Positions 26,818-34,200 of a stretch of DNA of 64,000 nt are shown piece by piece (within the stretch, counting starts at the first letter, position 1; every line of letters begins with the position of its first letter). The position numbers and the translations under genes are program-made. The stretch comes from Saccharothrix sp. S26 (lineage in GTDB: Bacteria > Actinomycetota > Actinomycetes > Mycobacteriales > Pseudonocardiaceae), in the NCBI RefSeq assembly GCF_021390395.1, contig NZ_JAJUWT010000001.1, positions 310,001 to 374,000 of the forward strand, in the 5' to 3' direction. The notes below the pieces were generated by a model. The model made no database searches and had not been told where the DNA came from. It was given only the letters and a program-made list of their open reading frames with translations.

Positions 26818-27765
26818 CTAGGGCCGGCTCGTCAGGTACCCGCCCATGTGCGTGAAGTACTCCGTCGCGCCCAGCTCCGTGCCGTCCTCCGTGCGCACCC
26901 GCTTGACCAGCAACGCGTGGTTGCGGCCACGCCGTGCCAACGCCCCCGCCACGATCGCGACGCCGTCGCCCTCGCGGTAGAAGATCCGACCGGGCGTGCC
27001 GCCGTAGCGCTCCTTGGACACCTCGGCCTCCAGGATCTCCAGCCGCTTGCCCTTGTGGAACGCGAACGCGCTCGGGTACGGCGGGCACTGCGCGCGGATC
27101 AGCCGGTCCAGTTCGGCGGCCTCCCACGTCCAGTCGATGCGCAGGTCCTCCTCCGCCCGCTTGTGGAAGAAGCTGGCCTTCGACCGGTCCTGCTTGACGA
27201 AGTCCGTGCGGCCCTTGGCGATCTCGGCCAGGCCGTCCACCGTGATCGGCCCGAACAGCTCCAGCGTCTTGTGGAACAGGTCCGCCGTCGTGTCGCGCGG
27301 ACCGACCGGGACGGCGCGCTGGAGCACGATGTCGCCCGCGTCCAACGTCTCGTCCATCATGTGCGCGGTGACGCCGACCTCCTTCTCGTCGTTGATCAGG
27401 GCCCAGATCAACGGCGAGAAACCCGCGTAGGCGGGGAGCAGCGAGTCGTGCACGTTCAACGTGCCGTGCTTGGGCAGGGTGAAGATGTGCGGCGGGATCC
27501 ACGTGCGCCAGTTCGTGGCGACGATGACGTCCGGGTCGACTTCCTTGAGGCGCTGGAACAACTCGTCGTCGTCGGGGCGGTTGCGGATCAGCGTCTCGAC
27601 GCCGTGCTCGGCGGCCAGGTCCGCGACGGAGTCGCTCCAGATGCGCTCGTAGGCGTGGTCGCTCTTGGGGTGCGTGACGACCAGCACCACCTCGTGCTCG
27701 GAGTCCAGCAGCGCCTGGAGCGTGCGGTGACCCCAGGTCTGGTAGCCGAACATGACGACCCGCAT
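26818..27765 (-). CDS. Formyltransferase, probable N5-hydroxyornithine formyltransferase of siderophore synthesis
   Basis: 315 residues. Fmt-like fold: an N-terminal formyl-THF-binding domain with the catalytic triad region LNVHDSLLPAYAGFSPLIWAL and the later Asp in DETLDAGDIV, then a C-terminal barrel (about 205-315). It is not the house-keeping Met-tRNA formyltransferase, as it lacks that enzyme's tRNA-binding loop features. CchA-like enzymes of this size formylate N5-hydroxyornithine in coelichelin-type siderophores. Support comes from two IdeR/DmdR1-type iron boxes just upstream. ATG at 27765 with AAGGAG 6 nt before it. No NRPS or ornithine hydroxylase gene is in the window, so the pathway partner is elsewhere. 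Confidence 0.75.
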   Translation of the reverse strand: MRVVMFGYQTWGHRTLQALLDSEHEVVLVVTHPKSDHAYERIWSDSVADLAAEHGVETLIRNRPDDDELFQRLKEVDPDVIVATNWRTWIPPHIFTLPKHGTLNVHDSLLPAYAGFSPLIWALINDEKEVGVTAHMMDETLDAGDIVLQRAVPVGPRDTTADLFHKTLELFGPITVDGLAEIAKGRTDFVKQDRSKASFFHKRAEEDLRIDWTWEAAELDRLIRAQCPPYPSAFAFHKGKRLEILEAEVSKERYGGTPGRIFYREGDGVAIVAGALARRGRNHALLVKRVRTEDGTELGATEYFTHMGGYLTSRP

Positions 27766-27776
27766 GGGAGCTCCTT

Positions 27777-27815
27777 CTTGGATAGGCTCGCCTAAGTTAT
27801 CCAACCCTAACCTAA
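27777..27815. promoter_or_regulatory. Tandem iron boxes (IdeR/DmdR1-type) between divergent genes
   Basis: Two adjacent 19-bp sites. The first, CTTGGATAGGCTCGCCTAA (27777-27795), agrees with the consensus TTAGGTTAGGCTAACCTAA at 14 of 19 positions. The second, TTATCCAACCCTAACCTAA (27797-27815), agrees at 13 of 19, with a perfect right half. They cover the leader and promoter of the formyltransferase and lie 12-62 bp before the -10 of the divergent amidohydrolase, so iron could repress both. Confidence 0.75.
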
Positions 27816-27838
27816 GTGACGTGGGCTAGCCTTTGCGG

Positions 27839-29467
27839 GTGATCCTTGACCTCAAGGTGGTGGGCGGGCGGGTCGTGACCATGGACCCCGACCGGCCGAC
27901 GGCGTCGGTGATCGGTGTCTGGGCCGGGAGGATCGTCGGTCTGGACGACGACGTCGCCGACCTGCCCGCGCGCCACGTGGTCGACCTCGACGGCGCGGTC
28001 GTCCTGCCGGGTTTCGTGGACGCCCACAACCACCTCGCCTGGGCAGGACGTGCGGCCCGGACTCCGGACGTCTCGTCCTGCAAGACCGTCGCCCAAGTCC
28101 TCGACGTCCTCCGCGACGCACCCCGAGCCTCCGGCTGGGTCGAGGTGGCGGGCTACGACCACCGAGCACTCGACCGCCCGCTCACCTCACGCGACCTCGA
28201 CCTGATCGGCCCGCGCGTCTACGTCCAGGATCTCTCCGGCCACGCCTGCGTCGTCAGCAGCGACGTGCTCGCCGTCCTGCCCGCCTCCGCCTTGCGCGAC
28301 GCCCAGCGTGACGCGACGGGCACCCCGACCGGCTTCCTCGCCGAAGGCGCCCAAACCGCCGTCCGGGCGCTTCGACTGCCCTACTCGTTGGACGACATCG
28401 CCGCCGACGTCGAGGCGGGCGCTCACCAGTGCCTGCGCGAAGGCATCGTGCTGGCCGCGGAAGCCGGCGTGGGCGGCGGCCTGATCGGCAGCAGCCCACT
28501 GGAAGTCGAGGCCTACCAACGCGCCTCCCTGCCGATCCGCGTCCAACTCATGATCTCCGCCGACCGCCTCGAACCCGTGGCCGCCCACGCCGCCGACGGC
28601 ATCCGCCGCGCCGTCCCGCTGGGCCTGCGCACGGGACTGGGCGACGACCGCCTCTCCATCGGCCCGCTCAAGCTCTGGACCGACGGCGGCATGATGGCCC
28701 GCACAGCCGCGCTGACCTGGCCGTACGAAGGCATGGACACCGCCGGTCAACTGCAGGACGACCCGGACCTCATGCGTGCCGCGATCATCGACGGCCACAC
28801 CGCCGGCTGGCAACTGGCCGTGCACGCCATCGGCGACCGCGCCATCGACTTCGCCTTGGACGCCCTCTCCCAAGCCCAACGAACCGCCCCACGCCTGGAC
28901 ACCAGGCACCGCATCGAGCACTGCGGCCTCGTCCGCCCGGAACAACTCGACCGGATCGCCGAGCTGAACGTCATCCCGGTCGTCCAACCGACGTTCCTCT
29001 GGGCCTACGGCGACGACTACGCGAAGATCATGGGCCCCGAACGCACCCCCTGGATGTACCGGGGCAGGTCATTCCTCGACCGGGGCATCCCCCTCGCCGG
29101 CAGCTCGGACCGCCCGGTGGCCGACGGCAATCCGTTGCGCGCCATCCAGTTCATGGCCGAACGCCGTTCCGATGAAGGCAACCCGATCGGCCCAACCGAA
29201 GCCACCACCATCCACGAAGCACTGTCCGCCTACACGATCAACGCCGCCTACGCGTGCCGCCGAGAACACGCCCTGGGCACCATCACCCCCGGCAAACTGG
29301 CGGACTTCGCCATCCTCGAAACCAACCCCCTGACCACCGACATCCACGACATCGGCAACATCAACCTCGCCGCCACCGTCATCTCCGGCCACTTCGCCCA
29401 CAACCCCGCCGCCTTCCCCAACACACCCACAACGGACCCGGAACCACCCCACCGAGGCCCGATTTGA
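27839..29467 (+). CDS. YtcJ/NfdA-like metal-dependent amidohydrolase
   Basis: 542 residues. Amidohydrolase family 3 member; the closest characterised relatives include N-substituted formamide deformylase (NfdA). Metal ligands are visible: HNH in FVDAHNHLAW (about 60-64), LAVHAIGDRAID, RIEHCG, and the final Asp in AGSSDRPVADGNP. The C-terminal urease-like barrel ends with ALGTITPGKLADFAILE. Cytoplasmic; no signal peptide. GTG at 27839 with TAGCCT 6 nt upstream (leaderless). It shares an iron-box control region with the formyltransferase, so a formyl-amide or formyl-hydroxamate substrate is possible, but this is inference. Confidence 0.82.
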   Translation: MILDLKVVGGRVVTMDPDRPTASVIGVWAGRIVGLDDDVADLPARHVVDLDGAVVLPGFVDAHNHLAWAGRAARTPDVSSCKTVAQVLDVLRDAPRASGWVEVAGYDHRALDRPLTSRDLDLIGPRVYVQDLSGHACVVSSDVLAVLPASALRDAQRDATGTPTGFLAEGAQTAVRALRLPYSLDDIAADVEAGAHQCLREGIVLAAEAGVGGGLIGSSPLEVEAYQRASLPIRVQLMISADRLEPVAAHAADGIRRAVPLGLRTGLGDDRLSIGPLKLWTDGGMMARTAALTWPYEGMDTAGQLQDDPDLMRAAIIDGHTAGWQLAVHAIGDRAIDFALDALSQAQRTAPRLDTRHRIEHCGLVRPEQLDRIAELNVIPVVQPTFLWAYGDDYAKIMGPERTPWMYRGRSFLDRGIPLAGSSDRPVADGNPLRAIQFMAERRSDEGNPIGPTEATTIHEALSAYTINAAYACRREHALGTITPGKLADFAILETNPLTTDIHDIGNINLAATVISGHFAHNPAAFPNTPTTDPEPPHRGPI

Positions 29468-29520
29468 CATGGGTTCGACCAGCCTGGAGTGCTCGTACGG
29501 GCCCCATGTCAAATCGAGCC
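29456..29520. repeat. Long inverted repeat (18-bp arms, 29-nt loop) between convergent genes
   Basis: Arms at 29456-29473 and 29503-29520 match at 17 of 18 positions; the perfect core is CGATTTGACATGGG / CCCATGTCAAATCG. The stop codon of the amidohydrolase lies in the left arm. The arms are AT-rich for this genome. It could act as a bidirectional terminator for the amidohydrolase and the convergent 209-residue gene (stop 29548), or be a copy of a dispersed palindromic repeat. There is no T-run. Confidence 0.7.
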
Positions 29521-29547
29521 GGTCTCGAGCAGCTTTGCTTCAGCCCT

Positions 29548-30177
29548 TCACGCACTCATCCGCCAATGCACCACGTACCCGGCCGCCTCCGCCGCGATCA
29601 ACGCGTCCAACTTCGCCAAATTCGTCCGCCGCGACATCCGGAACGCCCGCCCCCGCCGCGCGTCCAACACCAACGGCACCGCCCCCGGCAACGTGTCGGG
29701 CACCGTCTGCTGCAAGATCCGCAACCCGACGTTCGCCGCCTCCTGCGTCATCGGCGTCTCCTTCACGTACACCAGCACCGCCGCGCGCGACCCGTCCGGC
29801 AACCGCAACCCCAAGTGCGGCCGGACGCGCAACGCCAGATCACCGGCCTGCCACTTGGCCGCCGCCGTGGGCACGCCGGTCGCCCGGGTCGCCTGCAACC
29901 ACGGCAGAAACCCCTCCCTCAACTCCTCGAACGCCCGCGGCTGCCCGGCTCGCGGGTTCCGGTGGGCCGCCTCCACCGCCTTGTCGAGCTCCGCGGCCGG
30001 GTCGGGCGAGTTCGCCGCCCGTCGCATCGCGTCCCGCATGGGGTTGTAGAACCCGGCCACCCACTGCTCCGACGACAGGTAGATGCGCCGCTGCTCGGAC
30101 ACGATGCTGATCCGGCCACGCTGGCCGCTCATGACGTACTCGGTGAAGGACAGGGCGGTGACGCTGATCGGCTCCAC
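29548..30177 (-). CDS. DNA-damage-inducible protein of unknown function
   Basis: 209 residues. I do not recognise the family. It starts MEPISVTALSFTEYVMSGQRGRI, has a central helical part (about 60-100), and ends with a basic, alpha/beta part containing ALRVRPHLGLRLPDG, AAVLVYVKE and LVLDARRGRAFRMSRRT. The order Asp, then a strand ending in VKE, faintly recalls PD-(D/E)XK nucleases; this is a weak guess only. No signal peptide or membrane helix. GTG at 30177 with GGGGAG 6 nt upstream. Its promoter carries a perfect actinobacterial LexA box and a PafBC-type motif, so it should be induced by DNA damage. Gene borders are firm; role unknown. Confidence 0.75.
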   Translation of the reverse strand: MEPISVTALSFTEYVMSGQRGRISIVSEQRRIYLSSEQWVAGFYNPMRDAMRRAANSPDPAAELDKAVEAAHRNPRAGQPRAFEELREGFLPWLQATRATGVPTAAAKWQAGDLALRVRPHLGLRLPDGSRAAVLVYVKETPMTQEAANVGLRILQQTVPDTLPGAVPLVLDARRGRAFRMSRRTNLAKLDALIAAEAAGYVVHWRMSA

Positions 30178-30199
30178 GACAAGCTCCCCTCGCGCGCGA

Positions 30200-30237
30200 T
30201 CGAACTCGTGTTCGATTCTACCGAGGGGGTCCGACAA
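30200..30237 (-). promoter_or_regulatory. SOS box plus RecA-NDp/PafBC-like promoter
   Basis: Read on the minus strand: TTGTCGGAC (30237-30229), 8 nt, TAGAAT (30220-30215), then TCGAAC-N4-GTTCGA (30215-30200). The first two parts fit the PafBC-dependent RecA-NDp promoter (TTGTCRGTG-N8-TANNNT) with 7 of 9 upstream positions and exact spacing. The last is a perfect LexA binding site of the mycobacterial/actinobacterial type. LexA would sit on the transcription start. The target start codon is 23 bp downstream. Confidence 0.85.
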
Positions 30238-30369
30238 TTCGCGGGCTGCGAACGGCCTATCCGCAGGTAGCACGCGATCGGCCCAGTCCCGAGGGCCTCG
30301 GCGGCGACCACCCCACCTCGCGCCCCGTCCGACAAGGCATAGGCTGCCGACCTGGGGGAAGGAGCAGTC

Positions 30370-31161
30370 GTGGGTGAACGACCGGACATCGACCTGACCA
30401 GGCCGAGTGCCGCCCGGGTGTACGACTACTACCTCGGCGGCGCGCACAACTTCGCCGTCGACCGCGAGATGGCCGAGCAGGCGATCGCGATGTGGCCCGA
30501 GGTGCCGCTGATCATGCAGGCCAACCGGGCGTTCCTGCGGCGGGCCGTGCAGTTCTGCGTGAGCCGGGGCGTGACCCAGTTCCTCGACCTCGGCTCCGGC
30601 ATCCCGACCGTCGGCAACGTGCACGAGGTGGCCCGCGAGGCGGACCCCGGAGCGCGCGTGGTCTACGTCGACAACGACCCGATCGCCGTGACGTACAGCC
30701 GCACGATCCTCGGTGACGACCCGCAGACCACCGTCGTCCAGCAGGACCTGCGCCACCCGCACGAGGTGCTGACCGCACCGGAGGTCACCGACCTGCTCGA
30801 CTTCGACCGGCCGGTCGCGGTGATGATGGTCGCGGTGCTGCACTTCGTCCAGGACGACCCGGCGAAGATCATCGCCGCCTACCGCGACGCCGTGCCGCCG
30901 GGCAGCTACCTGGTGATCTCGCACGCCACCCACGACGGCCAGGACACCCAGGCCGACGAGCACACCGACCTGTACCGGCGTCGTACCGCGACCCCGATGA
31001 CGATGCGCTCCAAGCCGGAGGTGGAGGCGTTGTTCGAGGGCTACGAGCTGGTGGAGCCGGGCGTCGTGCACCTGCCGCTGTGGCGCCCGGCGTCGCTGGA
31101 GGACGTGGACGAGCACCCGGAGCGGTTCGCCGGCCTGGCCGCCGTGGGGCGCAAGCTCTGA
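30370..31161 (+). CDS. S-adenosylmethionine-dependent methyltransferase, DUF574 (Methyltransf_19) family
   Basis: 263 residues. Family abundant in Streptomyces and relatives. The N-terminal family signature is RPSAARVYDYYLGGAHNFAVDRE (about 11-33), the SAM-binding loop is FLDLGSGIPTVGNVHEVA (about 71-88), and motif II is VVYVDNDPIAV with acidic Asp for the ribose. Complete length. GTG at 30370 after an unusually strong GGGGGAAGGAG site. Substrates of this family are not known. It is divergent from the DNA-damage gene with 192 bp between starts; a CATAGGCT element at about 30340 could be its -10. Confidence 0.88.
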   Translation: MGERPDIDLTRPSAARVYDYYLGGAHNFAVDREMAEQAIAMWPEVPLIMQANRAFLRRAVQFCVSRGVTQFLDLGSGIPTVGNVHEVAREADPGARVVYVDNDPIAVTYSRTILGDDPQTTVVQQDLRHPHEVLTAPEVTDLLDFDRPVAVMMVAVLHFVQDDPAKIIAAYRDAVPPGSYLVISHATHDGQDTQADEHTDLYRRRTATPMTMRSKPEVEALFEGYELVEPGVVHLPLWRPASLEDVDEHPERFAGLAAVGRKL

Positions 31162-31339
31162 GTTTCAATCCCCCGAACCGGCCGATCCAGCCGAAACCGA
31201 GGAGTTCGCACCTTCGAGTGATCGAGCCCCGCCGGCCATCGCCGTTGTTGTAGTTTTGTGACCTGGCAGGTGCGGCTGCCACCGAGGCTCCTCCTGACCC
31301 GGATGGAGTGGGTGCCTCCAGAGCGCGTCCGAGCGGACG

Positions 31340-31410
31340 CGTCCGCATGTCCGCCCATTCCCGGGGTTCGCCGCCCGTGCGTTCGCTGCTTCGTGCGTCC
31401 GCACGTCCGC
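31340..31410. repeat. Two near-identical 15-bp GTCCGC repeats in a long leader
   Basis: CGTCCGCATGTCCGC (31340-31354) and CGTCCGCACGTCCGC (31396-31410) differ at one base; GCGTCCGAGCGGACGC just before the first forms a hairpin. The 292-bp stretch from 31162 to 31453 has no other gene. A TAGTTT element near 31250 may be a -10. The repeats could be operators for the HTH protein that follows. Confidence 0.4.
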
Positions 31411-31453
31411 GAACCCGGTGGCGTCGACCGGGCGGCGTCCGCGGAGGTTCCTC

Positions 31454-32779
31454 GTGTCGACAAGCTCTCTGGTCAAGCGGTACTGGTGCACGGGCGAGAC
31501 ACCGAACATGGTGCGCAGGCAACGCGGCGGCCCGGACACCGGCGCCCTCGTGCCCGCCGCCCGCACCCCTGGCCAACGCCGGTTCGAAGCCGAGCTGCTG
31601 GCCGCCGCGACCCGCACCATGGCGGGCATGCGCAGACGCGGCCACCCACTGCGCCCGACGTCCCTGGTGAGCCGCGTGCGGCCGGACGCCAAGGTGCTCG
31701 GCCTGCGCATCCACGACGCCGCGCTGAACGACCTGCTGACCCAACTCCTGCCCGTCGTCACGGGCGACCGCGTCCACGGCGTGCCGGGCCTGCGCGCGCA
31801 CCCGCGCCGCGATCACCTGGACCTGCGCTCACCCGACGGCGAAGCGCGCCTGCTCGGCGTGACCCGGGAACGCTGGCGGCAGGCCGTCGCCACGGGCCTG
31901 CCGGTCGACCTGGCCCTGTCCACCGACCTCCATCCGCTGGAGACCTCACCGACGCCCGAACCGGACCGACCCCTCACCAACCCACCGTCCGACCTCCCGG
32001 CCGACCTGATGAGCGGCGTCCTGCGCCGACTGCCGCTGTGGCGCGGGGCCGCGTGGCTGGACGGCATCGTCGTGGGCGACACCTTGGAGCTGTACTGGCG
32101 AGGCGGCCCACCGAGCGGATCCGTCGCCGCGATCCTGGCCGGCTCCACGTGCCGCATCCCGTCCTCCGCGGCCGCCCCCTACCGCTTCCGCAACGCCGTC
32201 CACGGCGTCGCCCTGTCCACCGCGGGCCCGCACACCGAAGCCGACCAGGCCGAACCGGAGTGGGCGTGGGTCGAATGGGTGGCCGCCACCGCACCGGGCC
32301 CGGCCGTGGACGAACGCGCGGTCCGCCCCTCCCACGCCCGCCCCGATCCCCCGCCGAACCAGCTGAACGGACCCGACCTGCCCGACGTCTGGGAGCACCA
32401 CGAGATGCGCGTCGCCCTGGCGATGCGCGACATCACCACCGTCTACCGCGTCCTGACCCGCCACGGCGTGCCGAGCCACCGGATCTCCGCCTTGACCGGC
32501 CAACCGCCGCACGACGTCGACCGCGTGCTCTCGGGGGCCAAAGTCGAGTCCTACGACACCCTGACCGACATCGCCAAGGGCCTCGGCGTCCCACTGGGCT
32601 ACATGGGTCTGGCCCACGACGAGCCGTCCCACCCGGACACGGGCTGCCACTGCGCCACCCTGGACGAACGCACCAAACGCGACCGCTTCCTGGCCCACGC
32701 CGCCCTGGTCACCGTCGGCGCCACCACCGCCACCTGGGGCTGCCCGACCACGACCTGCCGCACCGCCCGCCAGATCTAG
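31454..32779 (+). CDS. Helix-turn-helix (XRE-like) protein with unknown N-terminal domain
   Basis: 441 residues. Residues 1-300 are unlike any domain I know; they contain RRFEAELLAAATRTMAGMRRRGHPLR and a Ser/Pro/Arg-biased middle. Residues about 317-385 form an XRE-like fold: TTVYRVLTRHGVPSHRISALTG, then VDRVLSGAKVESYDTLTDIAKGLGVPLGYMGLA. The C-terminus contains CHCATLDERTKRDRF and TWGCPTTTC, with four Cys/His that might bind a metal. GTG 31454 was chosen over upstream starts because GCGGAGG precedes it by 6 nt. Probably a DNA-binding regulator; target unknown. A strong terminator follows at 32843. Confidence 0.6.
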   Translation: MSTSSLVKRYWCTGETPNMVRRQRGGPDTGALVPAARTPGQRRFEAELLAAATRTMAGMRRRGHPLRPTSLVSRVRPDAKVLGLRIHDAALNDLLTQLLPVVTGDRVHGVPGLRAHPRRDHLDLRSPDGEARLLGVTRERWRQAVATGLPVDLALSTDLHPLETSPTPEPDRPLTNPPSDLPADLMSGVLRRLPLWRGAAWLDGIVVGDTLELYWRGGPPSGSVAAILAGSTCRIPSSAAAPYRFRNAVHGVALSTAGPHTEADQAEPEWAWVEWVAATAPGPAVDERAVRPSHARPDPPPNQLNGPDLPDVWEHHEMRVALAMRDITTVYRVLTRHGVPSHRISALTGQPPHDVDRVLSGAKVESYDTLTDIAKGLGVPLGYMGLAHDEPSHPDTGCHCATLDERTKRDRFLAHAALVTVGATTATWGCPTTTCRTARQI

Positions 32780-32842
32780 CCCTCAGGCACAGACTCCACC
32801 CAGGGCTCCACAGACCGACGACCCGCACACCACCACATCCGA

Positions 32843-32870
32843 CCCCTGACCTGACACGACAGGTCAGGGG
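32843..32870. terminator. Hairpin terminator between HTH gene and tRNA-Arg
   Basis: Perfect 11-bp stem CCCCTGACCTG / CAGGTCAGGGG with a 6-nt loop (32854-32859). It is placed 63 bp after the HTH gene stop and 13 bp beyond the 3' end of the convergent tRNA gene, so it can terminate both. Confidence 0.85.
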
Positions 32871-32883
32871 CTCGCACTTCGAG

Positions 32884-32956
32884 CGCCCCCGGCAGGATTC
32901 GAACCTGCGACCTCGGGATTAGAAGTCCCTCGCTCTCTCCACTGAGCTACGGAGGC
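32884..32956 (-). tRNA. tRNA-Arg (anticodon UCU)
   Basis: 73-nt cloverleaf on the minus strand. Acceptor arms GCCTCCG/CGGGGGC pair fully with one G-U; D-arm GCTCAGTGGAGAGAGC; anticodon loop CTTCTAA within stem GGGA/TCCC, giving anticodon TCT; T-arm GCAGG-TTCGAAT-CCTGC. The discriminator is G. CCA is not encoded. It decodes AGA, a very rare codon at this GC content. Confidence 0.96.
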
Positions 32957-33081
32957 TGGAGGGGCTGTTGACCACGCGCTGTAGCAGCGTAGCCGCCCCA
33001 CCGGACACATCGTCCGGAAGACTCGTCGCGTTTCGTCCGGGCACCCGAAGGGTGATCAAGAAGGCCGAAAAGTGAGGTGGA

Positions 33082-34137
33082 TCACTGCGGTGGGGCCGTC
33101 GAGTCGCGCGAAACGAGGACGACCGGCAGTCTGGTCGGCTCGCCCGGTCTGCCGCCGTCGAGCAGCCGCAGGGCCAGTTCACCCGCGTGCCGCCCCTTCT
33201 CGGCCAGGGGTTGACGCACCGTAGTCAACGGTGGGTCTGCGTGTTCGGCAGCCGGCACGTCGTCGAACCCGACCACCGACACGTCGGCGGGCACCCGCAG
33301 CCCCAAGTCGCGGACCGCCTGGAGCGCGCCGAACGCCAGCTCGTCCGAAGCGCACAGCAACGCCGTCGGCCGCGGTGTCGCCGAGAGCAGTGCGCGGGCG
33401 CCCTCACGGCCCAGTTCGCGGCTGCTCCGCGCGCACTCCCACACCGGGGTGCCGGCCCCCGTCACGTCGAGGTAGCCGTGCAGCCGGTCCCGCGTCACGC
33501 GGAACGACGTCGAAGCCAGCCGCACGGGCGTCACGATGCCGTTGTGGCCGTCGGGGTGCAACGCGAACGTCACCACGCCGAACCGCCGGTGACCCGAGCC
33601 CCACAGCGACGCCGCCGCCAGCCGCGCCCCGCCGAAGTCGTCCACCTCGACCCGCGCGGTGTCGGGCAGCACGGGTTGGTCGATCACCACCATCGGCAGC
33701 CCGCGGGCGCGCACTGCGGTCAACGCCGGCGCGTCGTCCGGCAGCGAGTAGGCCACCACGACGTCCGCCTGGGCCCGCGTCACGGTCTCCGGACGCGGCC
33801 CGCCCCGTTCGCGCCCCGGCATCAGCACCAGGCAGTGGTCGTGCCGGTCCACGGTCGACGCCAGCCCGTCCAGCACGATCGACAGCGCCGCGTCGGCGAA
33901 CGACGCCGACAGCCCCTGCCCGAGCATGAACCCGACGGCCGCGCTGTGCCGGGTCGCGAGGCTGCGCGCCACCGGGTCCGGCCCCGCGTACCCCATGGAC
34001 GCCGCGGTCTCCAGGATCCGCTCGCGCAACGCGGCGGACAGCTGGTCCGGCCGGTTGTAGGCGTTGGACACCGTGGCGCGCGACACACCGACCGCGCTGG
34101 CCACCGTGTCGAGCGTCGGCTTGCGAGGGCGGTCCAC
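33082..34137 (-). CDS. LacI-family transcriptional repressor
   Basis: 351 residues. The N-terminal HTH is PTLDTVASAVGVSRATVSNAYNRPDQL (about 7-33) with the hinge helix region PDPVARSLATRHSAAVGFML. The periplasmic-binding-protein-like sensor follows, with the typical GLPMVVIDQP and VPADVSVVGFDDVPAAEHADPPLTTVRQP. GTG start 34137 with TACGCT 6 nt upstream (leaderless). It is divergent from an MFS transporter gene 63 bp away, the likely target. The ligand is presumably a sugar or small effector; not determinable here. Confidence 0.92.
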   Translation of the reverse strand: MDRPRKPTLDTVASAVGVSRATVSNAYNRPDQLSAALRERILETAASMGYAGPDPVARSLATRHSAAVGFMLGQGLSASFADAALSIVLDGLASTVDRHDHCLVLMPGRERGGPRPETVTRAQADVVVAYSLPDDAPALTAVRARGLPMVVIDQPVLPDTARVEVDDFGGARLAAASLWGSGHRRFGVVTFALHPDGHNGIVTPVRLASTSFRVTRDRLHGYLDVTGAGTPVWECARSSRELGREGARALLSATPRPTALLCASDELAFGALQAVRDLGLRVPADVSVVGFDDVPAAEHADPPLTTVRQPLAEKGRHAGELALRLLDGGRPGEPTRLPVVLVSRDSTAPPQ

Positions 34138-34156
34138 GTGATGAGCGTAACCAGGT

Positions 34157-34181
34157 AATCGATTGGACGTTCTGAAGCGCT
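34157..34181. promoter_or_regulatory. Candidate LacI operators in the LacI-MFS intergenic region
   Basis: Two palindromic cores lie between the divergent starts: AATCGATT (34157-34164) and AGCGCT (34176-34181, in GAAGCGCTCTAG). LacI-family sites usually have a central CG or GCGC step, so either may be the operator. Both are short, so support is modest. Confidence 0.45.
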
Positions 34182-34200
34182 CTAGTTCACACTCGGGAGC

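Noticed and set aside
29470-29485. GGGTTCGACC as a tRNA T-arm remnant (integration site)
   Set aside because: No acceptor or anticodon stem around it; the stretch is part of a long inverted repeat instead.
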